In this document: piece by piece, positions 10,922 through 23,066 of the stretch
Position numbering within the stretch: the first letter of the stretch is position 1
Layout: every line of letters begins with the position of its first letter
DNA from: Hemicordylus capensis
Lineage: Eukaryota > Chordata > Lepidosauria > Squamata > Cordylidae
Assembly (NCBI RefSeq): GCF_027244095.1
Contig: NC_069660.1
Coordinates: forward strand, 109,778,834 to 109,842,833
DNA: 64,000 nucleotides
Direction: 5' to 3'
Translations under genes and position numbers: made by a program
Notes under the pieces: generated by a model
The model's input: only the letters and a program-made list of their open reading frames with translations
Database searches by the model: none
What the model was told of the DNA's origin: nothing

Positions 10922-12273
10922 TTCTGGGTGTGGTGTGCCACATATCTCTTCACATCCCTGAAGTTCTTAATTGGAAGTGTGTTAGGGTTGAATCATGGGC
11001 AGCAATTACAGGAGAGTCAAGAACCAGGACTGAGGAATTTAGCCAGAGACCAGGACCAAGGAAGAGGCAGGAGTTAAGTCTAAAGCCAGAAATCCTCAGA
11101 CAGGAATGCATCAGAGCCCAGTATACCTTTTTGCTCGGCAAAGTCCCAGTCCAAACAGCAAGCCCTTACAGGCTTTCCTGTTGAGAGGGATCCAACTCTC
11201 CACAGTAAGTGGAGCCAGTCCAGAGCCTGGGAGACTTTTCTTATAGTCCTAGGCTGCAATTCTGGCTGTTTGCCACAGGAGCAGCCACTCATAGCACCTA
11301 ACGCTCTCAGTTTCAATGCAGGCAATTTGTGACCCTTCTGCAGGATGATGCAGCCGAGGAGACTACCTGACCTTATAGAAACTGTCAGACAAGTGGTGAT
11401 GAAAGGAGAGGGTGCTTCAGACACCACAGCACCTTGGGATATGCTGTTAGGAAAGGCAGTATAAAAATGCAGCAATTGCATACATACATTCAGGACACAT
11501 AATGTATGCATTAGCTAGCTAAGATGGGCTACTGACACCAGTGGTAGCAGCTAGCTAGTCATCAGAGCTTTCTTAATATCATGCAGCTAAGATAGAACTA
11601 TTTCTCAACATACCTTCATAAACACCTTTATGATGTCTGGGTTGTCTCAACATTCTGGATCGATTTCCCCCCTTTCAAGATCCAGAGATTCAACTGAGGA
11701 TAATAGGAAGAGGCAGTTCCTAACTTTCTACAAGCTGGAACAGGTCAGGTTCTTGCAGGGGAAGAATGGCAGTTCAGTCCCCAAATAGCAGAGCAAAACC
11801 AGTTTGGTGAGAAAGCAGCAAAGCAAAAAGTCTTGAGACAGTTCTTTAGTATTGAAGAAATACAAGGATTTATTTAAAGAAAAGTTTACAAAAAAATGTG
11901 AAAGAGCCCGCAGCTTATTTCAGCTGTATCTTATGGCTGAAGAGAGAGACCCAAACAAACAGCCATCTCTGGAGAGACAAAATGGAGCCTAATCCTGGAA
12001 GAACAAAGAGGGGAGGAGTCCAACACTTTTATCCATGACCTTAAAGCCCCCCAGTGGTCACTATGAGACATTGCAGCTGAGAGTTGATACTGCCAGGGTC
12101 CTAGCTCCAACAGTTCTACTGTATATACTAGGCCTGTTAGCCAGGAAAATGAGAGAGAAATGCTTGTCTGCATAAAAAAACAAAACTTGCAGAAAATAGC
12201 ACATAGGAACTGAACAGGAAAATCTGCATCCTTTGAAATGCTCAGTATTCTACCTGCAGCCAATAAGTAGCAG
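10922..12273. other. Unassigned repeat-like sequence, no gene
   Basis: Frames here are short and not protein-like. Parts of 10980-11500 and 11640-12240 have the look of old interspersed repeats, but no matching ends or target duplication were found. Confidence 0.35.
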
Positions 12274-12281
12274 TTTTGTAA

Positions 12282-12841
12282 CAGTTTGTCCATTAAGGCT
12301 GGACTTTCGGGCACAAGTCCAAAGCCCCCATAGCCCTCTGCTCCATCCCTATAGTGTGTGCGGAAGGCCCCAGCTTGTCCCTGGAGGCATGTGGAGAGTG
12401 CCTTTAAAAAGTCTTATTTCTTTTCACCTCCTCTTTCTTGCCAGAGAATCTGTTCAGGCTGAAAGGCAGAAGCCAGTGGTTTGCCGGTGAGCCGCAGGTC
12501 AGAGACTGTATCGGGTTCTTGTCCTTCAGCCAGCTCCTAGGCTCTCTTTTGTTGCCTCAAAGGGCTGGGATCTCAAAAGGCTGCTGCAGAACTTTCTTAT
12601 ATCTGCGGCTGCACCCTGCAAAATACAGGTTAGGGCACAAATCTGGGGTGGGGTGGACTTCATTGAACATGATGGAAGATTCATGCAAAGCCACAACCTA
12701 GAGTTTAGCTGGCCAGACAACCCCCTCTTCACTCTCATCTTATTTATCTATTATGTATTTTGAGAACTTTTATTAATAAGGGAGTGCCCCCCCCATTAGG
12801 CCATTAGATCCAGAATCTGAAATTACCTAGCTGCACCCCTG
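12282..12841. mobile_element. Non-autonomous hAT element, 560 bp
   Basis: The right end, inverted, is CAGGGGTGCAGCTAGGTAAT, a typical hAT terminus. The left end CAGTTTGTCCATTAAGG is less similar. Flanks ttttgtaa (12274-12281) and ttttgtag (12842-12849) agree at seven of eight. No transposase frame. Confidence 0.6.
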
Positions 12842-12849
12842 TTTTGTAG

Positions 12850-13618
12850 CTGTGTAGCAAGGAGCTAAAAGCAACAGTGTCTGAAGCTTTGAAAGTTCTG
12901 AAATGTAAATAACATTTTCTTCAATTTATAACAAAAAAGAAAAATGCTAATTATGAGTAATCAAATAAAAATGACTAGTGGGATACTTCATAATAAAATA
13001 GCAATAAAGAAATTATGAAGGAATATCTGGTAATATTAAACATACAAATCAACGTGATTATACATGTTGTACAGAAGAGGAGAATATTTCAGAACTACTA
13101 TGAATGCATGAGAAAACATTGGAAAACAAGAAGAAAGAGGGAAAATAATATATATTTGAAGGGAGTTACCAAGAGATTTGAGTTGTCAAACTTCACCATA
13201 GGTAAAAACAGTAAAAGGATCCATGCTATCATATTGTTCAGAGGGAGGTCAAAGAATATGAATTCTCCTGCCACTCACCCCTTGAATCCAAACTATATAG
13301 GGCATGGAAGATTTGTAATAGGATATCCCATTTTTTTAAAGTCTTAATAGCAGTGTCGGGGGGAAATGGATTGTGACTACAGTCCTGGGAAGGATTTATT
13401 TTAACCTCTTCTCCAATGCCACTTCCCCAGTTTAAACCACAAACTGCTCCCCAAAGCTATTTTCCTTGGAGAGGGGAAACTGATAAATACCCTGGTTGTA
13501 CTGTGTCATTTAGAACCTGGTGAGCAATGGCTAAAAATAAAGGAAGAATATTTGGAAATCTGTGAGGCACACTGGTAAATAATGAAGGCAAGGAAGTGTG
13601 GATCAAGGAGAATGATGT
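12850..13618. other. No gene or clear element
   Basis: AT-rich. A 110-codon plus-strand frame at 13015-13347 is lysine-rich and lacks any recognised motif; I regard it as chance. Confidence 0.45.
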
Positions 13619-13626
13619 TGAAGAAG

Positions 13627-13970
13627 CAGTGGTGGCTGTTGTGGGTACTGCTGTGGGGGTGGCGGGAGGCACCTTTAAGCGTAAATTAGTAGGTGCTTAC
13701 CTCCTGTACCGTCACACCTGAAAGCTCTTCCCAACAGTGGTGCGCCACCCAGCACCCACTGCAGTGGAGGACTGGCTCTGCCACTCAGCTGGCAGAAGCT
13801 ATTTGAGTGGCGGAGTTAATCCTCCACTGCAGTGGGTGCTGGGTGGTGCAGTGCTGCTGGGAAAAGCTGTCAGAGGTGGCAGTACGGGAGGTAAGCACCT
13901 ACTAATTTACACTTAAAGGTGCCTTCCAGTGTCCCCCCCCTCTTGGAGGTGCCCACACCAGCCGCCACTG
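13627..13970. mobile_element. Foldback hAT-type MITE, 344 bp
   Basis: The two halves are inverted copies for most of their length; gcacccactgcagtggagga is answered by tcctccactgcagtgggtgc. Ends are CAGTGGTGGCTG and CAGCCGCCACTG. Perfect 8-bp target duplication tgaagaag lies at 13619-13626 and 13971-13978. Confidence 0.85.
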
Positions 13971-14137
13971 TGAAGAAGAGGTGTTTGAATCAGGCCAGAA
14001 AAGGGGCCATTCAACTTTTACCACAATATTTAATTAATAAGTGGAACAGGCAGAAGCTGGTCTACATAAGATGATAAAGAAAGCTTGAGGAAAACATGGA
14101 CACATTATACTGACTCATGTTGTTAGTCTACTGCCAT

Positions 14138-14326
14138 TAGTGATGTGCACAGACCGGTCCAGAGGCCATTCTGCAGGCCTCCATCCTGCCGCCCCAATTG
14201 CTGACTAAAATACGTGCACCAGAGGGGGAAAGTGACGAGAGGGGTAAGTACACCTTCCCCCTGCCCGTAAAGGAACCCCCCACCCCAGTGCCGGATTGCA
14301 GCTCCGCAGTTCCATGCACACACTTA
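14138..14326. mobile_element. hAT-type MITE (TAGGGATGTGCA family), copy 3, 189 bp
   Basis: Starts TAGTGATGTGCACAGACC and ends CATGCACACACTTA. Perfect 8-bp duplication actgccat at 14130-14137 and 14327-14334. Confidence 0.85.
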
Positions 14327-14419
14327 ACTGCCATACTGTCTATTCTAGCAGGCAATGGCTCTCCAGGGTTTCCGATGTCTTTCCCTGCCATAATAAATAA
14401 GATATTTACAATTGCACAT

Positions 14420-14822
14420 TAGGCCTATGCATGTTTCAACTTTGAAGCTGAATCGAGTGCATATCACCCCGGGCCCCACATAGAGGTGGCACCTCGGCAC
14501 AGAGTGGTCCTGTATGTAGCAGTAGGGATGGCCCTCAAATGGAAGCAGAGCTGTGGGAAGCCCCTGTGACATCTTGGAAGGTATGGAGGGAGCGCTTGGA
14601 AATGTAGTTCTTCCAGTGCTTTCCCCATAGAGTTCTACATTTCCCATGTGTCTTTCAAGATGTCACTGAGACTTCCCACAGCTCTGTTTCCCTTTAAAGG
14701 TCCTCCTTCACACTCTGCACAGGATTGCTATATGAGATGATGGGGCTGCCTCCATGTGGATTAGGGCCAATGCACACATGATTCAGCTTCACTCCATGAA
14801 ACCAAATCTTTGCACAGTCCTA
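14420..14822. mobile_element. hAT-type MITE (TAGG family), copy 4, with inverted halves
   Basis: Starts TAGGCCTATGCATGTTTC and ends GCACAGTCCTA. Internal arms such as gagctgtgggaagcccctgt and gacttcccacagctc are inverted. Flanks ttgcacat (14412-14419) and ttgtagat (14823-14830) share six of eight bases. Confidence 0.7.
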
Positions 14823-15202
14823 TTGTAGATGCCAGGTACTGACTGAAAAATATTTGCAATGTGTTCTGCCACCAATTATGGCAGCTCAGTGGCAGATGGT
14901 AGAATTATAGGCAACACCACTAACAGAGATCTGGTTGTGGGGCGAGGGGGGGGGGCAACTTACTGGCAGTCTTTTCAAACTGAAGAACACCTCCATCTCT
15001 GTGGATAGCAACAGCAGCAATGAGACAAGAACTGCTCCTCTTCCCGGTGGCTGCCAGCCACCATTTTCTTTCTGGAAATGCAGTAGGGAATGACACTTCT
15101 ATGGTGCATTTTGGAAAAGAAAATGAAAGCTAGAAGTTACGGAGAAGAGGTCTCTCCAAAGAGACCAGAAACAAAAGGAGTTAGAAGGAGATAGACCAGA
15201 AG

Positions 15203-15360
15203 TTAAGGATGTGCACAAATCCTGTCCGGCCTTTTTGGTTTTGGCACTAGTTGAACTGGACCCAGTCTGGTTCTACCATCAAACTGGTTCAAACTGGTTC
15301 AGCGCTCTACTGGTAAAGGTAAATCTGGTGAGGATTCATCTTTACCAGTAAAAGGGCATG
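15203..15360. mobile_element. hAT-type MITE (TAGGGATGTGCA family), left end only
   Basis: Starts TAAGGATGTGCACAAATCC and continues into inverted ggttcaaactggttcag motifs. No right end was found, so the boundary at 15360 is approximate. Confidence 0.45.
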
Positions 15361-15614
15361 GAGGCCTCCCTAAACCTAGAGTGGGTGAGAGGGGTGTGTG
15401 TGTGTGCATGTGCGCGCGTGCATGTGTATTTCATAGTCAAGGAAAAAAGGAGGCTTACATCATACAGTACTACAATCAGCTACCAGTATCTAAAAATCAA
15501 TTGCATGTCTCTAGCCTCAGATGTAAGCAATATGATAACCATTAAGAGGCAAGATCTCAGGCAACCTACATGACCATACCTGAATGATAAAAGGTCCATT
15601 CCACATTAGAAGAA

Positions 15615-16665
15615 AAAATAAGTTGTTCTAGTCAGAACTTAACTGAGTACTTTCCTTTCTGTCTCTACAACTGGACTAAATTTGGTTCAAATTGAGGTCC
15701 ACAAGTTAGATCTCTTGCACTGCTAGTGTTTATGTGTCCACCACCTTGGATCGGGGTAGATGACATCATTAAAAACTACACCATTGAGGTGACCCTGTAT
15801 GCTACTCACTACAACTGTACCAAATTTGGTTCAAATTGGTTACAGTCCTCATGTTAGTGGACTTGTGCCTCAAAGGTTCACACATCCACCATCTTAGATC
15901 AGGGTGGATGACATAATCACAAACTACACCATTGGGGCAACCCTATGTGTCCATACAGCTGTAGCAAATTTGGTTCAGATTGGTTAGACAGTCCTCAAGT
16001 TAGTGCACTTGCTCCTCAAATGTTTACATGTCCGCCATCTTGAATTAGGTTGGATGACATCGTCACACTCTACGCCATTGAGGTGTCCCTATGTGTCCCT
16101 ACAGCTGTAGCAAATTTGGTTCAAATCAGTTAAGTGGTTCACAAGTTAGCCCACTTGCACCTCAAAGGTTTACGCATCCACCATCTTGAAACGGTGTGGA
16201 TGACATCATCACAAATGACACCATTGAGGTATCCCTGTGTGTCACTCACTGCAACTGTATAGCTAATTTGGTTTAAATTCGTTAGTTCACAAATTAGCCC
16301 GCTTGCACCTCAGATGTTCACGTGGCCGCCATCTTCAATGGGAGTGGATGACATCATCACACACTACTCCATTTGGGCATCTCTATGTGTCTCTACAGCT
16401 GTAGCAAATTTGGTTCAAATCAGTTACGCGGTTCACAAGTTAGCCCACTTGTGCCTCAAATGTTCATGCATCTGCCATCTTGGATCGAGATGGATGCTAT
16501 CATCACAAACTACACTATTGACGTGTCCCTATGTGTCCCTACAACTGTACCTGATTTCGTTCATATTGGTCCAGGCGTTGTGAAGTTGATAGAGAGGGAA
16601 ACAGACACACATACAGAAATCCGGGTGATCTCATATGCTTACTGGAAAGTAGGCTAAAAATGCAT
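15615..16665 (+). mobile_element. Element built of tandem units near 147 bp, copy B
   Basis: Six units of the same repeat as copy A. The tgacatcat-type core begins at 15761, 15909, 16055, 16201, 16349 and 16495, spacings 148, 146, 146, 148 and 146. The head is ttgttctagtcagaac and the tail has catattggtccaggcgttg then the hairpin gcttactggaaagtaggc, as in copy A. No coding capacity. Class unknown; identical architecture at two loci argues for a transposable element with internal repeats. Confidence 0.75.
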
Positions 16666-16675
16666 ATATGAAGGG

Positions 16676-17065
16676 AAAGGCTCCCTTCCCTACTCCTTGA
16701 CTGTTTGTCCTTCCTAATTGCTCCAAGATCAAGCAACTGGGTCAACCCTGCCCCACTGGCTGAGTGAGAATCAGCTGGCCGGGCTTTTCCAAGCCCTTAA
16801 AAGAAGAAAGGCTGTGGGAGCTGCTAGAGACACTCTGCAGGAGATGCTGTGTGGTGTGTGTATTCCATCTCCACCTTCTCCCTTTTGGGGTGAGCAGGCC
16901 AGCCCTAGGTTCTGCTGAAGGCCCCCTTTCCCACTCTTTGGCTGCTTGTCTTTCTTAATTGCTCCAACATCAAGCAGCTGGGCCAACTCTACCCCACTGG
17001 CTGAGTGAGAGTCAGCTGGCCAAGGTTTTCCAACTCTTTGGTCCTTGAAAGAAGACTGTGCTGGA
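16676..17065. repeat. Direct duplication, two copies about 240 bp apart
   Basis: A segment with taattgctccaagatcaagc and ccccactggctgagtgaga occurs at 16710-16790 and again at 16948-17030. It lies just before the L2 LINE and may be its 5' untranslated region with a repeated promoter unit; that is inference. Confidence 0.6.
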
Positions 17066-20000
17066 GGTGCAGCCTCCGGTGCAGGTCGCTGGCAGACGGA
17101 CTGCCTGCAAGCATCCGCTGAAGCTGGCTGCCAAAGGAGGCCATTCGTTGGTGGCCTTTGGGGGTGCAGCCAACACATTGCTTTGGACTTCTAGAAGGGA
17201 GACTCCTGCATATTACACTCTTATTGCCCTGTAATTAGCTGAGCCTGGTTCAGGCATGTATCTTGGGTTAGCCAGAGATAGGGAGGTGGGGATGCCTCTG
17301 GGGCAGCTATTACAGTGGTGGTGGGGAATTGACGGAGATCTGGTGCTGGTAAGTCAGCAGGTTGTAACAGGAGAGGGGAATTCAGAAATCTAATTGCTGT
17401 TTCCCCTTTAAACAGGCCTTGATCTTGCAGAACAGTGCCAACAACTCACAGAACCTCAACTTATTACTTCGTAATGTCAAGTCGGTTCAAAATAACTCTG
17501 AGATCATCCATTACCATATTTTATGGACTATAAGACTCACTTTTTTCCTTGAAAAATATCCGCCAAAATTCAGGGGCGTCTTATATGTTTTAACAGTTTA
17601 ATATGTTAAAACTCTGAAAAACTGGATTAAAATTAAGGTGCGTCTTATATTCTGTAGCGTCTTATAGTCCGTAAAATACGGTACTTGTTCATGGATGAAG
17701 GAGCCGAGATGGTGTGCATTACAGAGAACTGGCCAGGAGAGGATAGTGGTCCACTTTAGTCCCAGCGGGTTACTTCATGGTGAAGCAGGTGAGAGGATGT
17801 GGTTGGGGAGGTGGGGTGGCTGTGGTCTATAAGAATATCATTTCCCTTATCAGGATCTCTGTGAAGGAAGTGGCCTATATTGAAAGTGTGCACCTAAGTT
17901 TAGGGACCAAGGATAGACTGGAACTTCTGTTGGCGTACCAGTCACCCCGCTGCCCAATGGAGTCCCTAAATGACCTGACAGACCTGGTTGTGGAGTTGGC
18001 ATTGGAGTAGCCCAGTTTGTTATTGGTGGGATATTTCAATGTCCATTTCGGGACTGGGTTGTCAGGCATGGCTCAGGAGTTCATAGTGGCCATGATGACT
18101 ATCCCAATTGGTCCCGACACATGATGCTGGTCACATGCTCGATTTGGTCTTTTGCTCTCATCAGGGTGGTATTCCAAGGGTGGGGACTCCTGTCATCTCC
18201 CCATTGTCATGGACGGATCACCATCAGGTTAAGGTAGGACTTGCAACCACAACCCACCTCTGCAGGGGTGAAGGACCCATTAGCTTGGTCTATCCAAGAA
18301 GATTATTGGATCCAATGGGATTCTAAGAAGCCTCAGAAAGGTTTCAAGTTGGCTCGGCTTGTGATTCTGTTGATGCTCTGGTGCAAATATGGAATAATGA
18401 AATCACTAGAGTAGTAGACACAATTGCTCCTAAGCATCCTCTCCAACCTGCTTTAAAGTTAGCCCCATGGTACTAATCTATGGGAACTTAAGTGGCAAGG
18501 TAAACAATTAGATTGCAGGTGAAGGAAGACCTGGCATGAATCTGACAGGTTGCAACATAGAGAACATTTGAAGATCAGTATGCTCTGGCAGTGCAGGTGG
18601 CAAAAAAGTGGTTCTTTTCTGCCCACATTGCTTCCTCAAATTCACACCCAGTTGAGTTGTCTAGGGTTGTGATGGGGCTAGTTTATGCCCCCTCTGTCTT
18701 GAATTTGGAACCAACTGTCACTTTGAATGACTTTTTTGCAGATAAAATATATTGTATTCATGCCCAATTAGACTCTACAGTTATTGCAGAGTCTTCTGTA
18801 GAAATGTACACCAACTCCTCTTGTAGGACTGAATTGGGTCACTTTCAGTTTCTGACTCCTGAGGATGTGGACAAACTGCTTCAGAGTGTGCGTCTCATGA
18901 CATGTTCTCTTGGTCCTTGCCAAACTTGGCTTATTTCATCTGATAGTCACATTATCATAGATGGTCTGGTAATATTATAAATGCTTCTCTGAGGAAGGTC
19001 AGGATGCCTCCTTCTCTTAAGGAGGCTATTATTAGACCTTATCTGAAGAATATTAGTTGTGCATTGGATCCCTCAGAGTTGGCTAATTATAGATCTGTTT
19101 CTAATCTTCCTTGGTTGAGCAAGGTGATTGAACGAGTGGCTGCCTCTCAGCTCCAGGCCACTTTGGATGACAGACTGTGTAGACCCATTCCAAACCAGCT
19201 TTTGGGTGAGCTATGGGGCTAAGACTGCCTTGGTAAGCCTGATGGTTGATCTCCCAATTGGCTGTCAGCAGAGGTTGTGTGGCTATGCTGATTCTTTTGG
19301 ATCTCTCTGTGGCTTTTGAGAGAGATCTCGGCGGCTATCATCGACCATGGTATCCTTCTGGGTCACTTGAAGGAGGTGGGTTTGGGTGGCACTGTTTTGG
19401 AATTCCATAAGGCTCCATACTGTCTCCAGTGCTCTTTAACATCTACATGAAACCACTGGGAGAGATCATCAGGAGATCTGGTGCGGGGTTTTATCAATAT
19501 GCTGATGACACCCAAATCTATTTCTCCTTATCAACATTATCAGGAAATGGCATAACTTCTATAAATGCCTGCCTGAAGGTGGTAATAGGCTGGATGAGGG
19601 ATAAAACTGTAGTTGAATCAAATAAGACAGAGACACTGATTGTGGGAGAGCAAGACCTGAGAGATGTTTAGATCTGCCTGTTCAGGGTGGGGTTACACTC
19701 CCGCTGAAAGATCAGATCTGAGAGTGCTCCTGCATATCAAACTCTCCCTGGTTTCTCGATTGAGTCAGTGGCCAGGAATACTTTATATCAGCTTTGGCGG
19801 ATATGCCGGATACGTCCATTTCTAGAGGTGAATGACCTTAAAACAGTCATACATATGCTGGTAACCTCTAGGCTTGGTTACTGTAATGCACTCTATGCGG
19901 GGCTACCTTTATACTTAATCCAGAAACTACAATTGGTATAGAATGCAGCGGCCAGATTGGTCTCTGGGTTTACCCGAAGGGACCAAATAACACCAATTCT

Positions 20001-20470
20001 AAAGAACTGCACTGGCTGCAGATATGCTTCCGAACGAAATACAAAGTGCTGGTTATCACCGATAAAGACCTTAACAGCTTGGGTCCAGGGTACTGAAGAG
20101 AACACCTTCTCTGTCATGAACCTTGTTGCTTATTAAGATCATCTGGAGAGGTCTGATTACAGTTGCTGCCAGCTCGTTTGGTGGCAACTCGGGTCCGGGC
20201 CTTCTCTGTAGCTGCCCCAGGACTCTGGAATTTACTCCCTGTTGATATAAGATATATCCTTCTCTGCTTGCTTTTAGGTAGCCCCACAAGACATTTCTGC
20301 TTTCCCAGGCCTTTAACTGAAATTAAAGTTTTAATGTTTTTATTCACTTAGATTGATTTTAACTGTTTTATATTGTTTTTACAATTGTTATGTTTTAACT
20401 TTGTATGCCACCTAGAGAGGTCTAAATCAGACATCTCTATAGAAAAATGAGATGTATAGAAATATGAGAG
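17066..20470 (+). mobile_element. L2-type LINE, longer copy, broken
   Basis: Endonuclease traces (EGAEMVCITENWPGED near 17700; GGGVAVVYKNIISLIRISV near 17805) are followed by reverse transcriptase. RT pieces are IIRPYLKNISCALDPSELAN near 19030, ANYRSVSNLPWLSKVIERVA, then LFNIYMKPLGEIIRRSG near 19430 and YQYADDTQIYFSLS near 19495. The C-terminal end reads AFSVAAPGLWNLLPVDIR at about 20190-20245. Several shifts and stops break it. The 3' end has the usual gccacctagagaggt-type tail at 20410-20475. Its orientation is opposite to the LRRIQ3-like gene, and it lies just downstream of that gene. Confidence 0.8.
17514..17681. mobile_element. Tc1/mariner-like MITE inside the L2 LINE
   Basis: Inverted ends CCATATTTTATGGACTATAA and its partner TTATAGTCCGTAAAATACGG, both adjoining a TA dinucleotide (17512-17513 and 17682-17683), as expected for TA target duplication. 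Internal gactataagac repeats are typical of this widespread vertebrate MITE. Confidence 0.75.
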
Positions 20471-20479
20471 ATAAATAAT

Positions 20480-21274
20480 GAATGTAGGCTCTAATAAATG
20501 TTTCTTTTCTATTACTAAGCTGGAAGGACTGAGGGAAGACCTCAACCTTTCCTAGGAACCGTCTGGGTCTCCTCTCCCTGTGCTCAACACACATGGAAAA
20601 ATATGTATACAAAGAATTAAAGCAGAATCAACTCGAAGCATAATTAATTACACATAGGAAAGCAGCTAATGAAACTAATCAAAGTACACAGCGTGTTAAT
20701 GAAAGTTAGCAGCTGGGACCAAATTATTGCATTAGGCATAGCCAGAGAGCAACTGAAAATACATACTAGTATCAAGAGCTAATGGCTTATGGCATTGTTG
20801 TATATACAGTTACTGAAGAATCAGCAAAGCTCCAGCAGTCCTGTTTGCAATAAGTGTAGTCAACATTTTTAATTGCAGTCATGCTACTTGGCTACATTAG
20901 CAACCAGTGACTTTTCCCCAAATTATTTTTATATATAGCATTGAATAATACAGTTTTAAAGCTAAGAACAGAGGCAATTGTATGTATGCTTGAAATGTGT
21001 GCTGTCTAAAAGTCAATATTTGCTAACAGTTAGCACACTGGGCTACATCTGTTTTCTTTTTTAAGCCCATGAACTTACAGAAATATTTCAAAAGATCAGT
21101 TATATCTGTGTATCAAATTATTATTTTCTGGATTACATTTCAAAAGTAATTGTAACATAAATAGAAATCAGTTATAAAAGTATGACAGCAATGTTTTTAT
21201 CTTTCACACGCAAAGAGCAAATTGAGCAAATCACAGTTTGTGTTGTATATTCTCTCCCCATATTTCTTGCCATC
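20480..21274 (-). other. Probable 3' untranslated region of the LRRIQ3-like gene
   Basis: AT-rich sequence without elements, starting right after the stop codon at 21275. Its true lower end is unknown. Confidence 0.35.
20868..20873 (-). promoter_or_regulatory. Possible polyadenylation signal (ATTAAA) of the LRRIQ3-like gene
   Basis: ATTAAA occurs on the minus strand about 400 bases after the stop codon. No AATAAA was seen between it and the stop. The motif is short and can occur by chance, so this is only the best candidate. Confidence 0.2.
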
Positions 21275-21473
21275 TTAACCTTCATACTCTTCCACAGGTT
21301 TTGCTGTGCCAGAACTGCCAATCACAGGCAATGTATGTAACAGTTTCTCTCTAGGATTCTTTGCAGCTTCAACTCTTGCCTTGGATTGCTGGAATCTCTT
21401 ATTAGTCATTTCATTTGTTACATATTTTCTAAACATTTTCTCATAATAATTTCGTTTTTGTAACATCTGTAAC
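21275..21473 (-). CDS. LRRIQ3: Last coding exon of LRRIQ3-like host gene
   Basis: The acceptor ttcag precedes a single base that completes the arginine codon split with the exon at 27658. It is followed by 65 codons (LQMLQKRNYYEKMFRKYV ... PVEEYEG) and a TAA stop. The basic helical start and the QSKARVEAAK segment match the way LRRIQ3 ends in my memory, where a helix with an AKTKV-like stretch is followed by a short non-helical tail. Reading stays open across the exon and the phase match across a 6.2-kb intron is exact, which supports a real spliced gene over a chance frame. The 3' untranslated region should follow at lower coordinates, where no protein-like sequence is seen down to the L2 LINE at about 20.47 kb. 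Confidence 0.8.
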
Positions 21474-22755
21474 CTGAAGAAAATAGGAGGTGAGGGGAGG
21501 AAGAGGGAGAAGACGCTGTAGTCTCATTTTAAGTCATTCTTGTCAATCTATCAATCAAATAGCAAAATTGCGACTGTGTTCCTCATGAGTACTCATTTGC
21601 ATTATAATTATTGTGAATAGCATACAAAGTTCTCCTTAGTCTGGAACAGGAATAGAGTCCTTGTAACACTCCTGTTACAGCCAATGGTCTCATGTTGGTC
21701 ACTGTGGATACTACCCACAGTGGCAGCAGGTAGGGGTGGTGCTGTGGGGCAGAGAATGAGATGCAGGTGCGGCTCATTTCCACTTTCTTGTTCCATCTTG
21801 ACTCTGACTCTCTCTCTCTCTTTCTCTGCCATGATGTCCCAGGCTAGTCATTTGTTGAGTTCCACAACCTGTGAATTATCAACTCACATGCCTGGGCTTA
21901 GCACCGTGAAAGGTTGAGGTGACAGAGAGACAGCCAGGATGGGCTAAGAAGAGTGGGCATGAGCCATACTTGTGGCTCATTTTTGGCCCGCTCTGCTGGT
22001 CACCACTGTCTACCTAGTATATTGCTCATGGTGACATAAATAAGTTCTTTATGTTTTGTTTCTATTTTAAGGAAAACTCCGTGTTTAAGGAAAACACCAT
22101 GTTAGACAATATAACATTCCTTTGTAAGTAGTGGGAGATACATGAGAAGAACGGGCAGATGCAGCCCTAGCACTTATACACACAGCACATCAGAACTGTT
22201 CTTTAGGTTTTCTATCCCAAGCCCTTTTCTAAACTTCTTCAAGAGTTTGGCTGGTAAAGGTAAAGGTGTGCTGTCGAGTCTGTGTCAACTCCTGGCGACC
22301 ACAGAGCCATGTGGTTTTCTTTGGTAGCATACGGGTAAGAAGAGCTTAATAAAGTGAAAAGCACTAGTCACTCCCCCTACCCCAGTGAGCGTCCATTTTA
22401 GTAACTCTTGTGCCAAAGCTCTAACACGCTGTGTAGCATCAATAGTGTCTAAAAAGCTATTTAGTATTGTGGAAGGAGGAGCAAATACAGAAACTCTAAA
22501 TGTAACTCAGGTTGAGCTGTATGCACACCATTCTGGGTTGTGTCCATTCTGGGTTGTGTAAGATGAGACAACTTTTTAAAAAATCCAAATGTGAAACATC
22601 AATAGTTATAACCAATTACTATTTTTGTTTTTGAAAAAATATAGCATTGAAATAAATTGAAAGAGAAAATTAGTATCCTTCTATTCATTCCACTCCTAAA
22701 TTGTACTCAATCACTCAAAAACATTCAGTAAATTCACCTTTATGGTCTATGCTTG
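21474..22755. other. Intron of the LRRIQ3-like gene, little recognised
   Basis: Apart from the fragment at 22255-22332, I see only a short tctc-rich run at about 21806-21825 and no exon-like frames. Confidence 0.45.
22255..22332 (+). repeat. Fragment of a dispersed SINE-like repeat
   Basis: Contains taaaggtaaaggtgtgctgt, cctggcgaccacagagcc and gtggttttctttggtag. I know this stretch as part of a repeat found across reptile genomes; only about 80 bases remain. Confidence 0.5.
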
Positions 22756-22763
22756 ATTTTTAA

Positions 22764-23066
22764 TAGGGTTTGTCTGCGCTTGGAATGGAATGCAAAATGT
22801 GTGTAATGTTTCTGTTGGAACAACCAGTCGAGCCAACAGAATATCCCGTTCCATCAAAACAGTCTGGCCCTGTTTCAAGCGCCATTTTGGATTCCAAAAT
22901 TGTGCTAGGAATGGGGCTGGAATATTCTGCCTCAGAACAGGTCATTATGCTCTGAGCTTGGAACAGGTCTCACCTTTTAGGGGTGTTCCATTCCAAGCTT
23001 AGAAAACTCAAAACAGTCCATTTTGAGGCAGAACATTCCAACCTCAGGATGCTCTGCACATCCTTA
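22764..23066. mobile_element. hAT-type MITE (TAGGG family), copy 5, 303 bp
   Basis: Starts TAGGGTTTGTCTGCGC and ends CTCTGCACATCCTTA. Internal ttggaatggaatgc and gttccattccaagc are inverted. Perfect 8-bp duplication atttttaa at 22756-22763 and 23067-23074. Confidence 0.85.

Noticed and set aside
10945-12240. Solo long terminal repeat or other retrovirus-like remnant
   Set aside because: The general look is compatible with an old interspersed repeat, but no matched ends or target duplication could be read, so no such element is claimed here or at 60001-60660.
13015-13347. 110-codon plus-strand frame as a small gene
   Set aside because: Composition follows AT-rich base content, with no motif, splice context or neighbouring support.
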